From Eurosta solidaginis (lineage: Eukaryota; Arthropoda; Insecta; Diptera; Tephritidae): a stretch of 64,000 bases of DNA. The stretch lies in NCBI RefSeq assembly GCF_040869045.1, contig NC_090322.1:189843477-189907476 (forward strand), written 5' to 3'. How positions within the stretch are numbered: the first letter of the stretch is position 1; every line of letters starts with the position of its first letter. Below the pieces are notes generated by a model that had not been told where the DNA came from, made no database searches, and saw only the letters and a list, made by a program, of their open reading frames with translations. A program made the position numbers and the translations under genes. Positions 46,071 to 56,799 of the stretch are shown piece by piece.

Positions 46071-47144
46071 TTAAACAGCGCACACTTTTTGGGACTTAAC
46101 TTCAGACCAGCGCCAGCTGTGATGCTCCTCAAAGTTCTTGCCCAATACGATGATGTCGTCCAGGTATACCAAGCATGTTTTCCAATGTATACCTTTCAGT
46201 ACCTGGTCCATGAGTCTTTCAAAAGTAGCTGGTGCATTACAAAGTCCAAACGGCATTACTGTAAATTGCCAAAGACCATCACCGACGCTGAAGGCTGTTT
46301 TTTCTTTATCTTCCTCCTTCACCTCAACTTGCCAGTAGCCGCTTTTCAAGTCCAGTATGGAAAACCATTTCATACCAGATAGTGAGTCCGGAGTGTCGTC
46401 AATTCTTGCCAATGGGTAGCTATCATTTTTCGTAACTTCATTCAACTTCCGGTAGTCCACACAAAACCTCATTTTTACATCCTTCTTCTTTACAAGTACT
46501 ACCGGTGAGCTCCATGGACTAGCTGATGGTTCAATGACGCCGCTGTCGCTCATTTCTTGTACGATTTGACTCACAACTTCCCGTTTCGCCAATGGAACAC
46601 TACGAGGAGCTTGACGTATCGGCCTCGCGTCTCCAGTGTCAATTTGATGTTTCACAACATTGGTACGGCCTGGTTTGGAACCATCCTGGTCAAATATGTT
46701 CGCGTACTTTAGGAGCAGTTGTTTTGCCTTATTCTGATAGGCTTCCTCTAGCCCCTGCGTCCATGCCGTGATGTCATTTGAAAGATCAGTATTACAAGAT
46801 AAAACATGTTCATGGCGCTGTTCACAGTTAATAACTACTTCAGCCTCTTGGCATCTTCCAAAAATAGCTCCTTTGTTCAAATTAAATGGTGACTTGAACT
46901 CATTGAGTACTCTTACCGGAATACGTCCATCTTGTTTTGTCATAGCCAGGGTTTTTCCTACAAGTATGTTCAGTGCTGATTTGTTTGCTGCTTCGACAAC
47001 CCACAATTTGTTTGTCCCACAATCTCCATCAACCTTTGCCCAGATCACTGCTTCGGATTTTGGTGGTATTTGTTGACTCTCTTCCACCAGCACTCGTTTA
47101 CTGCTGTAGCCTCTCTCGTAGCCGAAATTAAGTGGCCCATCCAT
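46071..47144 (-). pseudogene. Reverse transcriptase of gypsy Pol
   Basis: A long open frame of 357 codons carries the RT palm with all main motifs: SPWSSPVVLVKKKD, RFCVDYRKLN, FSILDLKSGYWQV (motif A Asp), FTVMPFGLCNAPATF and the catalytic CLVYLDDIIV at about residues 321-330. It copies the genomic RNA in the particle. The domain itself looks intact. It is preceded in the same frame by the protease, separated only by TGA at 47154-47156, and followed by a frameshift after LGKNFEEH. Confidence 0.9.
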
Positions 47145-47153
47145 GTTCTCATA

Positions 47154-47441
47154 TCACATCGTCTTGCTTTGCATATCGATCTTGATGCCTTGGTCGATTA
47201 AGAAGTCCACTCCAATTATGATTTCATCAACAATATCTGCCACTATAAAATTGTGTAGTACCGTGACGTTCCCAATTGCTACTTCACATTCTACTTCTCC
47301 AATTACCTGGGTGTCCTCTCCCGTGGCTGTACGTAACCTTGCTCCAAGCAATGGTCTTATCTTTTTGTTGACTAAATCCGCTCGAATGATGGAATGAGAT
47401 GCACCCATATCTACAGTCAGTAAACGTTCCTTCCCATCCAC
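47154..47441 (-). pseudogene. Aspartic protease of gypsy, active-site change
   Basis: The retropepsin-like domain shows LLTVDMGASHSIIRADLV where the DTG/DSG active-site triad is expected. The Thr is Met, which a single C-to-T change in ACG would produce. The distal IIIGVDFLIDQG is the usual hydrophobic-Gly motif. The protease would mature Gag-Pol. The domain ends at TGA (47154-47156), after which the RT frame continues in phase, so the stop is a point mutation inside a once continuous pol frame. Confidence 0.85.
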
Positions 47442-47548
47442 ATGTCCTCCGACAATAATATTGCTCGATCTCCTTCCAATCTGCGAGATAGAGATTATGG
47501 GGCATTTAATTGCGGGAGCCAGCTGTCGCCCTTTGCGGCTGACTCGAT

Positions 47549-48861
47549 TTAGTTTAACGATTGAGTGGTCTTGGAGATTTGCTCATCTCCTTCTGCTCTG
47601 CGTTTACGACCACCCACATTGTTGGAACTGTTAGGGTTGATGTTGCAATAACGCGCAATGTGCCCTGGCTTTCCACACTTAAAGCATTTGACTGCATCAT
47701 TATTCTTCTGCTGTGTACCCTTCAATGCTTCCAAAATTGCGTCTACCCAGTCTGGCTTTTCCACGCGATGAGCTTTGTATGCTGGCTTACTCAAAAGTGA
47801 GGCTGTTTCCTGAGTCAGTGCATGCGATATCGTTTCAGCAAATGTTAGTTCTGGATTCGCATATGTAGCCCGCTTCGTTTCCACATCTCGTATGCCATTT
47901 ATGAAACTCTGGATTTTTACCCTTTCAGTGTATTCCACGGGTGCGTCCGCATTTGCAAGATGAGCCAGTCTTTCAATATCTGAAGCAAACTCCTGCAATG
48001 GCTCATTTGCCTTTTGGTAGCGGTTTTGCAACTCAATTTGGAATATCTCTTTTCTATGGTTGTTCCGCTCTCCTTCGGGAATCGTCTGTCGGATTTCGGC
48101 TGCTGGCCCCTTCAATCCACGAACAGTGCAGCAACTTTATCTTCCGCATTCCAGTTGTTCACTGCTGCGGTCTTCTCAAACTGTAGCTTGAAGATCTGGA
48201 AAGGAACAGAACCGTCAAAGGATGTCGTCTTAACCTTCGGATTGCTTGCTGAAACAGCTGGGCGATTTAGTTGTAACTGCTCCATACGGCCTTTCAAATC
48301 ATCGACTTCTGCCTGAAATTGAGCGATTTTTGCATCCTGCGCTTCCAGTTTTGATGATACCCTTGCTTCCTGTTCTGACAGTTGCGAAGATATGCGAGAT
48401 TCTTCTGCTTTCAACTGCTCAGCCATATATGTCTTCTGTTCTTCTAACCGTGTTTCAATCTTTGATGTAATCTGTGTTGACATTTCTGAAATACGCGTTT
48501 CTTGTGCTTCAATCTTCGATATTATGCGTGTCTCCTGTGATTCCAGTTGGGATGCCAGTTGAGATGTTATATCTGTCTTTTGCGATTCCAGTTGAGACGC
48601 CACTGTCGATGTTTGAGCAGATACTGCAGCCAAAATCATGTTCAAGTTTGTGCTCGTAACTGTCTGCGTAACTGTCTCTTCCATTTTTGTTGTTTCCTCG
48701 CCATCAAGATGAAAGTCATACTCTTCCACGTCAATTCCTTCTAATTCCATTGCCTGTCGTAGTCTTGCCTGAAGTTCGATTTTATTGCCGGTTGTATTCA
48801 ATCCACGGGCTTCCAACTCCTTTTTCAGTTGCTGTATCCTTAATTTACTTAACTTCGTCAT
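47549..48861 (-). pseudogene. Gag with SAP-like N-terminus, coiled coil and zinc knuckle
   Basis: Gag starts at ATG 48861. Residues about 1-38 (LRIQQLKKELEARGLNTTGN and on) look like a SAP motif, a small DNA-binding helix-extended loop-helix. Residues about 75-205 are a long coiled coil with repeated SKIEAQETRIS-like heptads. A frameshift near 48115 leads to the capsid-like part (EIFQIELQNRYQKANEPLQE, QSFINGIRD), then one CCHC knuckle CFKCGKPGHIARYC and a basic tail, stop at 47549. The capsid part appears shortened near ERNNHRKEI. Gag would package the RNA. The SAP-like module might target chromatin (inference). Confidence 0.85.
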
Positions 48862-48906
48862 GTCCTTGTTGTGCTCTGCAAGTCTGGAATTTATTCAACA
48901 ATTCCT

Positions 48907-48918
48907 CTTCTGACACCA
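48907..48918 (-). promoter_or_regulatory. Primer-binding site
   Basis: Two bases inside the 5' LTR the coding strand reads TGGTGTCAGAAG, complementary to the 3' end CTTCTGACACCA expected of an insect tRNA-Leu. It would prime minus-strand cDNA. tRNA identity is from memory. Confidence 0.75.
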
Positions 48919-48920
48919 AT

Positions 48921-49448
48921 TGTAACGATTTTACTTGCAAATCCTCTTATTTGCCCTTTTCTAAGTTCGTATCACTAAACGGTTGAATAAATAACTCCAA
49001 TATTGAATAATGGAAAAATGGCCTTTATTAAAGTACTTCACAATAACACTTATACTTTGCAACTCGCTGGCTTAATAACCAAAATGATAGCTCAAATGAA
49101 ACTGATTAGTCATGCCGCAGCCTGTGCCGCTTTTATACTCTTCGGTTTCCTCGTTCACCCATTTCTCGTAAGGTCTAGTAATTTCGTGAACCTAATGCTT
49201 GTTTATGAGCTATATACACGTATATTTGCAATTTGTGTCCATATGCGTGTGTATATGTGAGCGGCTGATGATGAAGTGCGCTTATGAGTATCTCTCTCTG
49301 TTGCCCCGCATGTATGTGTGCAGACATAATGATTAATTTGTTTACGTACATAGAAGTGTAGCAGCTTGCTTCATTGTGTTGTGGCTTTATTTACTTAGTA
49401 TCAGATTAGTGATGGGAGTATCACTTAGTGTCACTGATATTCGTCACA
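48921..49448 (-). repeat. 5' LTR of the gypsy element
   Basis: It holds the promoter, with the TATA-like GAGTATAAAAGCGGC at about 49126-49140 on the minus strand and an AATAAAGGCC signal near 49018-49027. It differs from the 3' LTR at scattered positions. Confidence 0.9.
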
Positions 49449-49452
49449 ATAT

Positions 49453-50424
49453 ATTATGTTAATTGAGACTTACATAAGGTTTTACTGTAAGCCGTTGTTT
49501 CTTTGAGAGAAAATATCTAGAAATCTTATAAAATTTAATCGCAAAATACTTTTGAAATATCATAACTTCAGTTACAATCATTGTGAACTCATACAAGTGA
49601 AAAATCTTTCTATTCCTCCATTGCCATACCTACCTGTCAAATAATAGCTTACAGCGAGAATGGCTGTCGCGAATGGCCAGAGAATGGAAGACAAGTTTGT
49701 TTTTTGTTCGCCGTTTTTAATTTGAAGTGTCATGAATCGCCCATTTGTATTTCAAATCAGCTTTTCTTTTAATTGCGTATAGAGAAAATAAGACTGCATA
49801 TTTATTTTAATTTCTAAAATCTAGTTATTATATAAAATATGAACAGCCAAGTTAATTTTAAAGTATATAAATAGTGCAATATACCATTCCTTTACAAAAA
49901 TGTTTGAAAAACACTATTAGCAACTGATTTAATTAATCGAACAACGATTGAACAGGTGATCGAGGCTGTTTACTATTGTGAACGTTTTTTTTTTTTCAAA
50001 CATTCTCCACTTGTATGAATTCACAATGGTCAGAATGCTCCGATTTTAAAAAGTTTTTTTTGCATTTGAAAGCTAGGCTACATGAGATGGACATTTTGTA
50101 GTAAAAAATGTAATAAAAAGTTATAAAATTGTTGTTAACACAGCACTTCGTTTCAGTAAAGCTTTGAAATATTTACCTTCGTTCTGCAGAAAAAAATACT
50201 TAATCCTGTTCTAATGTGAGCAAAATTCTTTAAACAAAAGTAACACTCAACTTTTTATAGCCGCTCAATTCGTTTTTCCAAATTAATTAACAAAAATAGG
50301 CTTTATTTGAGCAATATGTGCTTTAGTGCAATTCAAAAGTCCTTGATTTGGTATTTGTTGATGATGCATCAAAATTCACTCTTAGGAGGAGTGAACCCCT
50401 TACTGCACCTGAAGACCCTTACCA
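49453..50424. other. Unassigned AT-rich DNA
   Basis: Nothing recognisable on either strand. Confidence 0.4.
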
Positions 50425-50850
50425 TCCTTCCCTGGATATAGCTAAGAATTGAAAAAAAGTTCTCGGAGTTGCATTACCACTGCATACGACTCTCGTTTTA
50501 GATTTGAATTCGCAAAGGCTAATTTTAATAAACTTAACCAAATTGTATCTACAGTAGTTTGGCCCAAATACGGTGCAGACATTGACAAAAACGTTTCGAA
50601 CTTCAATACCATCATTCACGCTATTCTGGAAAGACACGTTCTTAATAGTAAACGTGTTTCCACTGAACTAGTCCAAATATGGTGCACCACAGAGCTGAAA
50701 TCTTTAAAAATAAAAAATCGCGTTCCTTCAAGTTGTACAAGAAGACGGGTTCACACTCCGACTACTTAAAGTATTCTATATTGCGTCATAAATATTTTGA
50801 ACTTAACAAAAAGTTTTAAAATACCTATCTCTGTACCATGAAAGAGAAAA

Positions 50851-52349
50851 CAAGTAAGGAAGGCTAAATTCGGGTGTAACCGAACATTACATACTGAGCT
50901 GAGAGCTTTGGAGACAAAATAAGGGAAAATCACCATTTAGCAAAATTTACCTAGGGTAACCCTGGAATGTGTTTGTATGACATGGGTTTCAAATGAAAGC
51001 TATTAAAGAGTATTTTAAAACGGAGTGGGCCATAGTTTTATATGTGGACGCCATTTCAGGATATCGCCATAAAGGTGGACCAGAGGTGACTCTAGAATGT
51101 GCTTGTACGATATGGATATCAAATGAAAGGTGTTAATGAGTATTTTAAAAGGGAGTGGGCCTTGGTGCTATAGGTGGACGCCTTTTCAAGATATCGCCAT
51201 AAAGGTGGACCAGGGGTGACTCTAGAATGTGTTTGTGCGATATGGGTATCAAATGAAAGGTGTTAGTGAGTATTTTAAAAGGGAGTGATCCTTAGTGCTA
51301 TAGGTGGACGCCATTTCAGGATATCACCATAAAGGTAGACCAGAGGTGACTCTAGAATGTGTTTGTACTATATGGGTATCAAATTAAAGGTATTAATGAG
51401 GGTTTTAAAAGGGAGAGGCCCTTAGTTGTATATGTGAAGGCGTTTTCGAGACATCGACCAAAATGTGAACCAGGGTGACCCAGAACATCATCTGTCGGGT
51501 ACCGCTAATTTATTTATATATGTAATACAATATTCCTGCAAAGATTCCAAGGGCGTTTGATTTCGCCCTGCAAAACTTTTTCATTTTCTTCTACTTAATA
51601 CCCACCCATTTTATAAGGTCTTTTCTAACGTTATATTTTGCGTCAATAAACCAATCCAGTTACCATGTTTCATCTCTTTTTTCATATTTGGTATAGAATT
51701 ATGGCATTTGTTATACTGTAAAAATATTAAATTTTTTGTTAAAATTTGACTTTAAGAAAATTTTTTTTTAAGTGGGCGTGTTCGTAATCCGATTTTGCTA
51801 ATTTTTACTTAGCACACATACAGTAATAGGAGTAACGTTCCTGCCAAATTTAATCATGATATCTTCAACGACTGTCAAATTACAGCTTGCAAAACTTTGA
51901 AATTACCTTCTTTTAAAAGTGGGCGGTGCCACGCCCATTGTCCAAAATTTTACTAATTTTCTATTGAACGTCATAAGATCAACCCACCTACCAAGCTTCA
52001 TCGCTTTAGGCGTCTTTGGTAATGAATTATCGCACTTTTTCGGTTTTTCGAAATTTTCGATATCGAAAAAGTGGGCGTGATTATAGTCCGATTTCGTTCA
52101 TTTTAAATAGCGATCTGAGATGAGTGCCCAGGAACCTACATACCAAATTTTAACAAGATACCTGAAAATGTACTCAAGTTATCGTGCTTACGGACGGACG
52201 GACATGGCTAAATGAATTTCTTTTTTCGCCCAGATCATTTTGATATATAGAAGTCTATACCTATCTCGATTAGTTTATGCCGTTACGGATTACCGTTATG
52301 CGAACAAAGTTAATATACTCTGTGAGCTTTGCTCAGCTGAGTATAATAA
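50851..52349 (+). mobile_element. Unclassified element with ~130-bp units, inserted in a LINE
   Basis: It lies cleanly between LINE codons (TYLCTMKEK and CNPKAFYDF). It starts CAAGTAAGGAAGGC with a hairpin TTCGG/CCGAA, and TACTGAGCTGAG (50892 on) is nearly the reverse complement of CTCAGCTGAGTA near the end (52332-52343). Three to four ~130-bp units lie at about 51000-51480, and their sequence is related to the 129-bp unit of the Helitron. GGACGGACGGACATGG at about 52193 is another landmark. No coding region. The end does not show a clean CTRR, so class is open. Confidence 0.65.
51000..51480 (+). repeat. ~130-bp tandem units
   Basis: The landmark ATATCGCCATAAAGGTGGACC recurs with starts near 51061, 51191, 51321 (as ATATCACCAT) and, more divergent, 51451, a 130-bp period. 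The unit includes TAGAATGTGTTTG, GGGTATCAAATGAAAGG and GGTGGACGCC. Confidence 0.85.
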
Positions 52350-52399
52350 CTTGCAATCCGAAAGCTTTCTATGATTTCGTAAACTCTTAACGTAGGGTT

Positions 52400-53313
52400 A
52401 AATAGTTTCCTTCTTAAATTAAAAATACTCTGTCAAATGTTATTAATGTTCCCTCTGGCGTCCCAAAGGCAGTCATCTCGGTCCAATTCTGTTCTTGCTA
52501 TTTATTAATGATATCTGTACCACAATAAAATATTCCAAAATTGTAATGTATGCTGAGGATGTAAAACTTTTTATGTCCTATGCGTGTATTGATGAACGTC
52601 CCTTGCTTCAAGCGGATTTAAACTGCCTAGTTACTTGGTGCAACGCGAATTCAATGCCGCTGAATCTCAATAAATGTAAATTCATGTGCCTCTCTGGAAG
52701 ATCTTTGCCAGCAGCCTCTTACGTAATTAATAAATTTTGTCTTGCATCAATAAATTATTTTGTTGACTTGGGAGTTACGATGGATGCTAAACTTAGTTTA
52801 AACCTTCATATTATGGCTACTGTCAATAAGGCTAGAGGTGTTCTATCATTCGTGAAGCGATGGTCTAAAGAATTTAGTGACCCTTATGTAACTAAAGCCC
52901 TTTTTACCACATTAGTTAGACCGATACTACAATACGGATCAATAGTCTGGAATCCGCGATATCAAGTTCGTGCAGATAGACTACAGTCAATACAGAAGCA
53001 ATTTTTACTTTTTTCTTTAAGAAATTTTCATTGGGACTCTGGGTATAATCTTCCACCTTATACTAGTCGGTTAAAGCTTATCAATCTTCCAACTCTCGAA
53101 AGTCGTATAGAAATGCTAGGCGTATTATTAATGGCTAAACTACTAAATGTGCTGATTTCTAGCCGCTTTCTTTTCTTTGTCCTATCACAAGCGTCAAGAC
53201 ATTACAAACCTCTTCGTTTGAGGCTGTGCAGAACTAATTTCGAGTTAAGTGAACCTTTTCTGTGTTTGTGTCAAGATAAGAGAAAAACTCATAATTTGGA
53301 ATTAATTCTATAA
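52400..53313 (+). pseudogene. RT palm/thumb of the CR1/Jockey-type LINE
   Basis: After GVPK a short indel shifts frame, then ILFLLFINDICTTIKYSKIV and MYAEDVKLF follow. The catalytic YADD is YAED, a loss of the first Asp. The thumb then reads DLGVTMDAKLSLNLHI, ALFTTLVRPILQYGSIVWNP and LQSIQKQFLLFSLRNF, the conserved end of this clade. The frame is open for 272 codons to 53313, near the natural C-terminus. The same block at 63656-64000 reads FAFRNFPPYT and lacks seven residues here (HWDSGYN). Confidence 0.8.
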
Positions 53314-53509
53314 ACCCTTTTTCAAAAAAATTTAGTTTGCATGGTTGTTCGCTGCAAATGTACGAGCAAACTTGCTTGAGTGGATTTTTCACCACATCAC
53401 GTTATGCGTCACATATACAAATACATGTTGAATAAGATCGAATGGTGTAAAAAGCCAGCATTCGCAAGCGTTATTTAACCTTGGGATGTATGTACATATG
53501 TATACAGTT

Positions 53510-53640
53510 TCTCACCTACCAAGCCGAAGGAACCGTGTCCAATTCCTGGGAAAAATAATATCAATATGCTTTTTGTAAAAATGTTTCTAATCGGTTTGGA
53601 AAACACTCCGAGTATATTTCTGCCAGGAGAAATTACTGGA
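53510..53640 (+). mobile_element. Degenerate SINE fragment
   Basis: CACCTACCAAGCCGAAGG, TCCAATTCCTGGG and AACACTCCGAGTATATTTCTG follow the order of the tRNA-derived SINE, with a deleted middle and many changes. Confidence 0.5.
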
Positions 53641-53835
53641 AAAAAACCGGGATCAAATAAAACCTCCCGCCAACCGATATTTTCAATTAAAATAATAAAT
53701 TCACTATAACTCTTTACCAGTGCTGCGGGTTTCTCATAGATAAAAACTGCTCTGCATGCAAAATAGAATAATTAGTCCGTGAACTATGTCGAACAACTGA
53801 AAATATAGAAATGACGTTCTGTTAGAGCTTTGCTT

Positions 53836-54022
53836 TTGTTGTTGTTGTATTAACGATAAAGACGAATGCCCAGACGGCATTGGCGAATGTATCGATGTTG
53901 ATGGTCCTTTGCCATCTCGGTAACGATTAATATGACCACATTAAACCCTCTAGGCCTTACCGCCCTCCCCACCTCTTAGTTCCATGAGAAACTTGGGATC
54001 GGCAGAGCCTCGGCCGCTACAT
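53836..54022 (-). mobile_element. Retroposon with (CAA)n tail, second copy
   Basis: On the minus strand it reads GAGGCTCTGCCGATCCCAAG, GGTGGGGAGGGCGG, GGCAAAGGACCATCAACATC and ends in CAACAACAACAA. It is related to the insert at 41985-42373 and lacks its 5' part. Confidence 0.7.
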
Positions 54023-54194
54023 ACATGTATGATACATTCATATTTGTAACAGGATTCCTCTCGCGTAGGTGAGGTTGACAATTGGTTGCGGAAGCCGTGA
54101 AGCTATAAAGCTTTTTTCGGGATTATTAACCCCTGGAATCCCGTTAGAACGTTGCTGTAATCAAATAACATACCTGTGAACTACATATGTGCTA

Positions 54195-54350
54195 TCGGCT
54201 AAAAATCAATATTTTTTTGATAACGGTTCTATAACTTTGCAATAACCCATCAATGAAAAGTTCAATAATAAACCGTCTTTATCGATATTTAGCGGATGAG
54301 ACGGCGATAATAAGCCAATAACATGTCGATAAAAATCCCATAAAAATAGC
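54195..54350 (-). repeat. TTATCGA-rich array (copy 5), short
   Basis: Words such as TTTGATAACGG, GTCTTTATCGATATT and ATGTCGATAAAAA recur. The tract is short and decayed. Confidence 0.45.
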
Positions 54351-54689
54351 AGTCTCGTATGCATATATGAATTTTTTCGCACCCTGAAGAAAATGGTTCA
54401 AAACTAGTTGAAAAGTTAATCAGAAATTGGTTCCAATATAATCCCGAAACTATTCGCTCTTTACAAAATAGTCATGTGTCAGTAGTATTTAACTCAACCT
54501 TGTTAGTGTTTTACTTAGCTGATGAGTTTAAAAATTCTCTGTATCTCAGCAGAGCTGACGCTTAACAAATCCCTTCCTTTGAACAACTCGGCATACAAAA
54601 AAACACACCGTGCGTCATGCGGATACGCTCCTTATATCGGTTGGGCGGGATTTTGAATATTAGCCGCTGATAATTATTATAATTATTAA

Positions 54690-54960
54690 ATTATTTCGAA
54701 ATGGGTCTGGAATGATGCAACGATAGTTCCACAACGATCTCAAAACAATGGTCGCTTAAACATTTACAAAATGGTATCGAAAAAGTACCTAAAAGGGTCC
54801 CAAAAATTCAAAATAATCCCTAAATGATCACGAAATACCCCAACGTTACTTGAAGTGGTTCCCAAATAGGAAATGATCACAAGTCCAAAAATCTGTACAA
54901 AATGATCCCGGAAATAATATCTGCAAATCCCTGAGAATATCCGATTAGGACGTTGTATGA
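54690..54960 (-). repeat. Degenerate 'ATTTCGGGA' minisatellite, minus copy
   Basis: CCCAAAAATTC, AATAATCCCTAAATGATC, CACGAAATACCCC and AAAATGATCCCGGAAATAAT are reverse complements of the units at 26790-27490. Confidence 0.5.
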
Positions 54961-55401
54961 TTTTTCTGGTTTAAACTTTGAGGAATAACAATTATTTGCA
55001 AGTTTGTTAATATCATATTGTTAAATTTAATTTTTAATTACCAAAACTTATTTTGGTGGCAAAATTATAATTAAAAAAAAACTCTTTGGCAATAAATCGC
55101 ATTAAACGATCTCAGTGATAGTGCGGAAACATTTGAGGATAAAAAACGAAACCAATAAAAAAATAAACATATCTCAATGATAAAGTCCATTTCCTCTGCT
55201 TGTAAATTGATTTGTTGTCCATGATAATTTGAATTACTTTTTCTGGTCAACCTTTAAATGCAATCTTTGCTGAAAACTCATTTTTAGATCCCGCCAATTC
55301 ATTTGAAAAGAAAACCTTTAAAGTAGTACGCGTTGTTTCCTATGAATGCTAACACGATTTCTTGCTGGGTGTTATTACATAACAACAAAAACATACATAC
55401 A
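54961..55401. other. Unassigned AT-rich DNA
   Basis: Nothing recognisable. Confidence 0.35.
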
Positions 55402-56180
55402 TACACTGAAAGAAAAAGACTGGTAAAATTAACCGAAATACGGGTCAATTCAATTTTTATCCATCGCAACAAGATGTTGAATCAACTGCGCACAAATCGT
55501 TGATTCGTAATTGACCGTTTTAGTAGTCAAATGACCAAAAAAAAATTTATTGTGACAGCTTTGTACGAAAGTACCTATGTTGCGGCATTTGCAAGGCAGA
55601 TGCGTTTTCACTGAGATCTTTTCATGGCATAAATACACTCGGAGTGCTTGCCGAACAGTGCCGATTGGCGACCCCGCTTAGGAATATTTTCTTCTAATAG
55701 AAAAACCTTATTTATAAAATTTTTATGTTGCTTTACCCGTGGTGTGAACCCAGGGTCTTCGGTGTGGTAGGCGGAGCACGCTACCATCACACCACGGCGG
55801 ACGCCATACGCATACGTAAATATGTGCATACATATAGTACACAGCATACATAAGTACAAAGTACAGAGCGCAGTGAGCGTAAAATTCTCTTTGAAATTTA
55901 CTCATGTATTGACTGTTGTTCGCCGTTGAAATGACCAGTGATATCAGTTGTGTTAACAAAAAAAATCAGTTACATTGATTAGGAATCTGTTAATTTTACA
56001 GAATTTTGTTAACTTAAGAGCGACAGTTTCTCTTCTGTTGAAATGACTAAACTAGTTTTTTCGCTTGTCAAAGAACTTGGTCGAATTAACCATAATTCGA
56101 TCAATTTCACCGAATTTCCGTTAAGTCAAGAACAACAGAACCGATTTGTTGATTTTACTAGCACAATTTCTTTCAGTGTA
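55402..56180 (-). mobile_element. MITE carrying a SINE, complete copy
   Basis: The ends TACACTGAAAGAAA (55402 on) and TTTCTTTCAGTGTA (to 56180) are perfect 14-bp inverted repeats. With TA as target duplication, the TIR is CACTGAAAGAAA. The right part matches 33340-33704 on the other strand, and a SINE sits inside at the same point. No coding region. A TA duplication suggests Tc1/mariner-type mobilisation (inference). Confidence 0.75.
55590..55800 (-). mobile_element. tRNA-derived SINE inside the MITE
   Basis: On the minus strand it starts CCGCCGTGGTGTGATGG with GGTAGCGTGCTCCGCC and GGGTTCACACCACGGG, and continues through CTAAGCGGGGTCGCC, CACTCCGAGTGTATTTATGC and CATCTGCCTTGCAAATGCCG. The 3' end beyond this is missing. 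Confidence 0.85.
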
Positions 56181-56799
56181 CACATAATATAAACATATGT
56201 ACTTATTTTTGCGCACCAACAGCACATTTTATGCATACAAGGGCTTAAAATTTCATTAAATTTCTATTTCAAATATGTTTTATTTTTCTTTTTCGTATAA
56301 ACATACATATGTACATTTGTCAAATCCTATGCAAATAAATTAGTGTATATGACTAGTGTCACATAAAAATTTGTTCCGGCTTAGCGATATAAATCCCAAA
56401 CTAATGCCATGATTTGGAATAACTCATATTTGTTAGCTTAAGTGAAGGGCTATGTGTCTTTTTGGTATGCTGATCAGATTGTAGCGCAATTGTTGTAAGA
56501 AAAGTATAATAAACAGCTTTGTCAATAAAGCTTACAGTGACAATGTATGTATATACAATATCATCGTTTTTGTTTTACGATTGTCATATTGGAGTACGAC
56601 ATGATTTTGATATGTCGAGTTACATACGAGAAAAAGGCTCGAGTACCGAAGTTCGATGTGTATGTTAATACATCGCCTAGAAAACTAATGCTAGGAAGTT
56701 AATTAGTGCTTGCAAAGGGGTCGAATTGAAGAACAACAGAGGTAACTTAACCAGGAACAAATAATTTTTGGCCTTTTTAGAAGAGTTTGATCGGCTTCT
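56181..56799. other. Unassigned AT-rich DNA
   Basis: Nothing recognisable. Confidence 0.35.

Larger units (their letters stand above)
43743..49448 (-). mobile_element. Ty3/gypsy LTR retrotransposon, two LTRs
   Basis: The element is complete in outline, with 528-bp LTRs (43743-44270 and 48921-49448) ending TG...CA, and is flanked by ATAT on both sides (43739-43742 and 49449-49452). On the minus strand the order is 5' LTR, primer-binding site, gag, protease, RT, RNase H, integrase, polypurine tract, 3' LTR. No envelope gene is present. ATAT duplications are typical of some insect gypsy lineages, and the primer site suggests tRNA-Leu. The LTRs differ at roughly twenty-odd positions plus small indels, so insertion is not recent. 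Frameshifts, stops and deletions in gag and pol make it defective. Confidence 0.9.
50425..53313 (+). mobile_element. CR1/Jockey-type LINE relic with a nested insertion
   Basis: The proximal part (50425-50850) reads FEFAKANFNKLNQIV, WCTTELKSLKIK, then after a frameshift SHSDYLKYSILRHKYFELN and TYLCTMKEK. The distal part resumes at 52350 with CNPKAFYDFVNS and, after stops, TLSNVINVPSGVPK and the RT end. Between, 50851-52349 is a different element. The RT fingers and motif A are missing (jump near 52410-52430), so the LINE was also internally deleted. A related copy is at 63287-64000. Confidence 0.75.
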
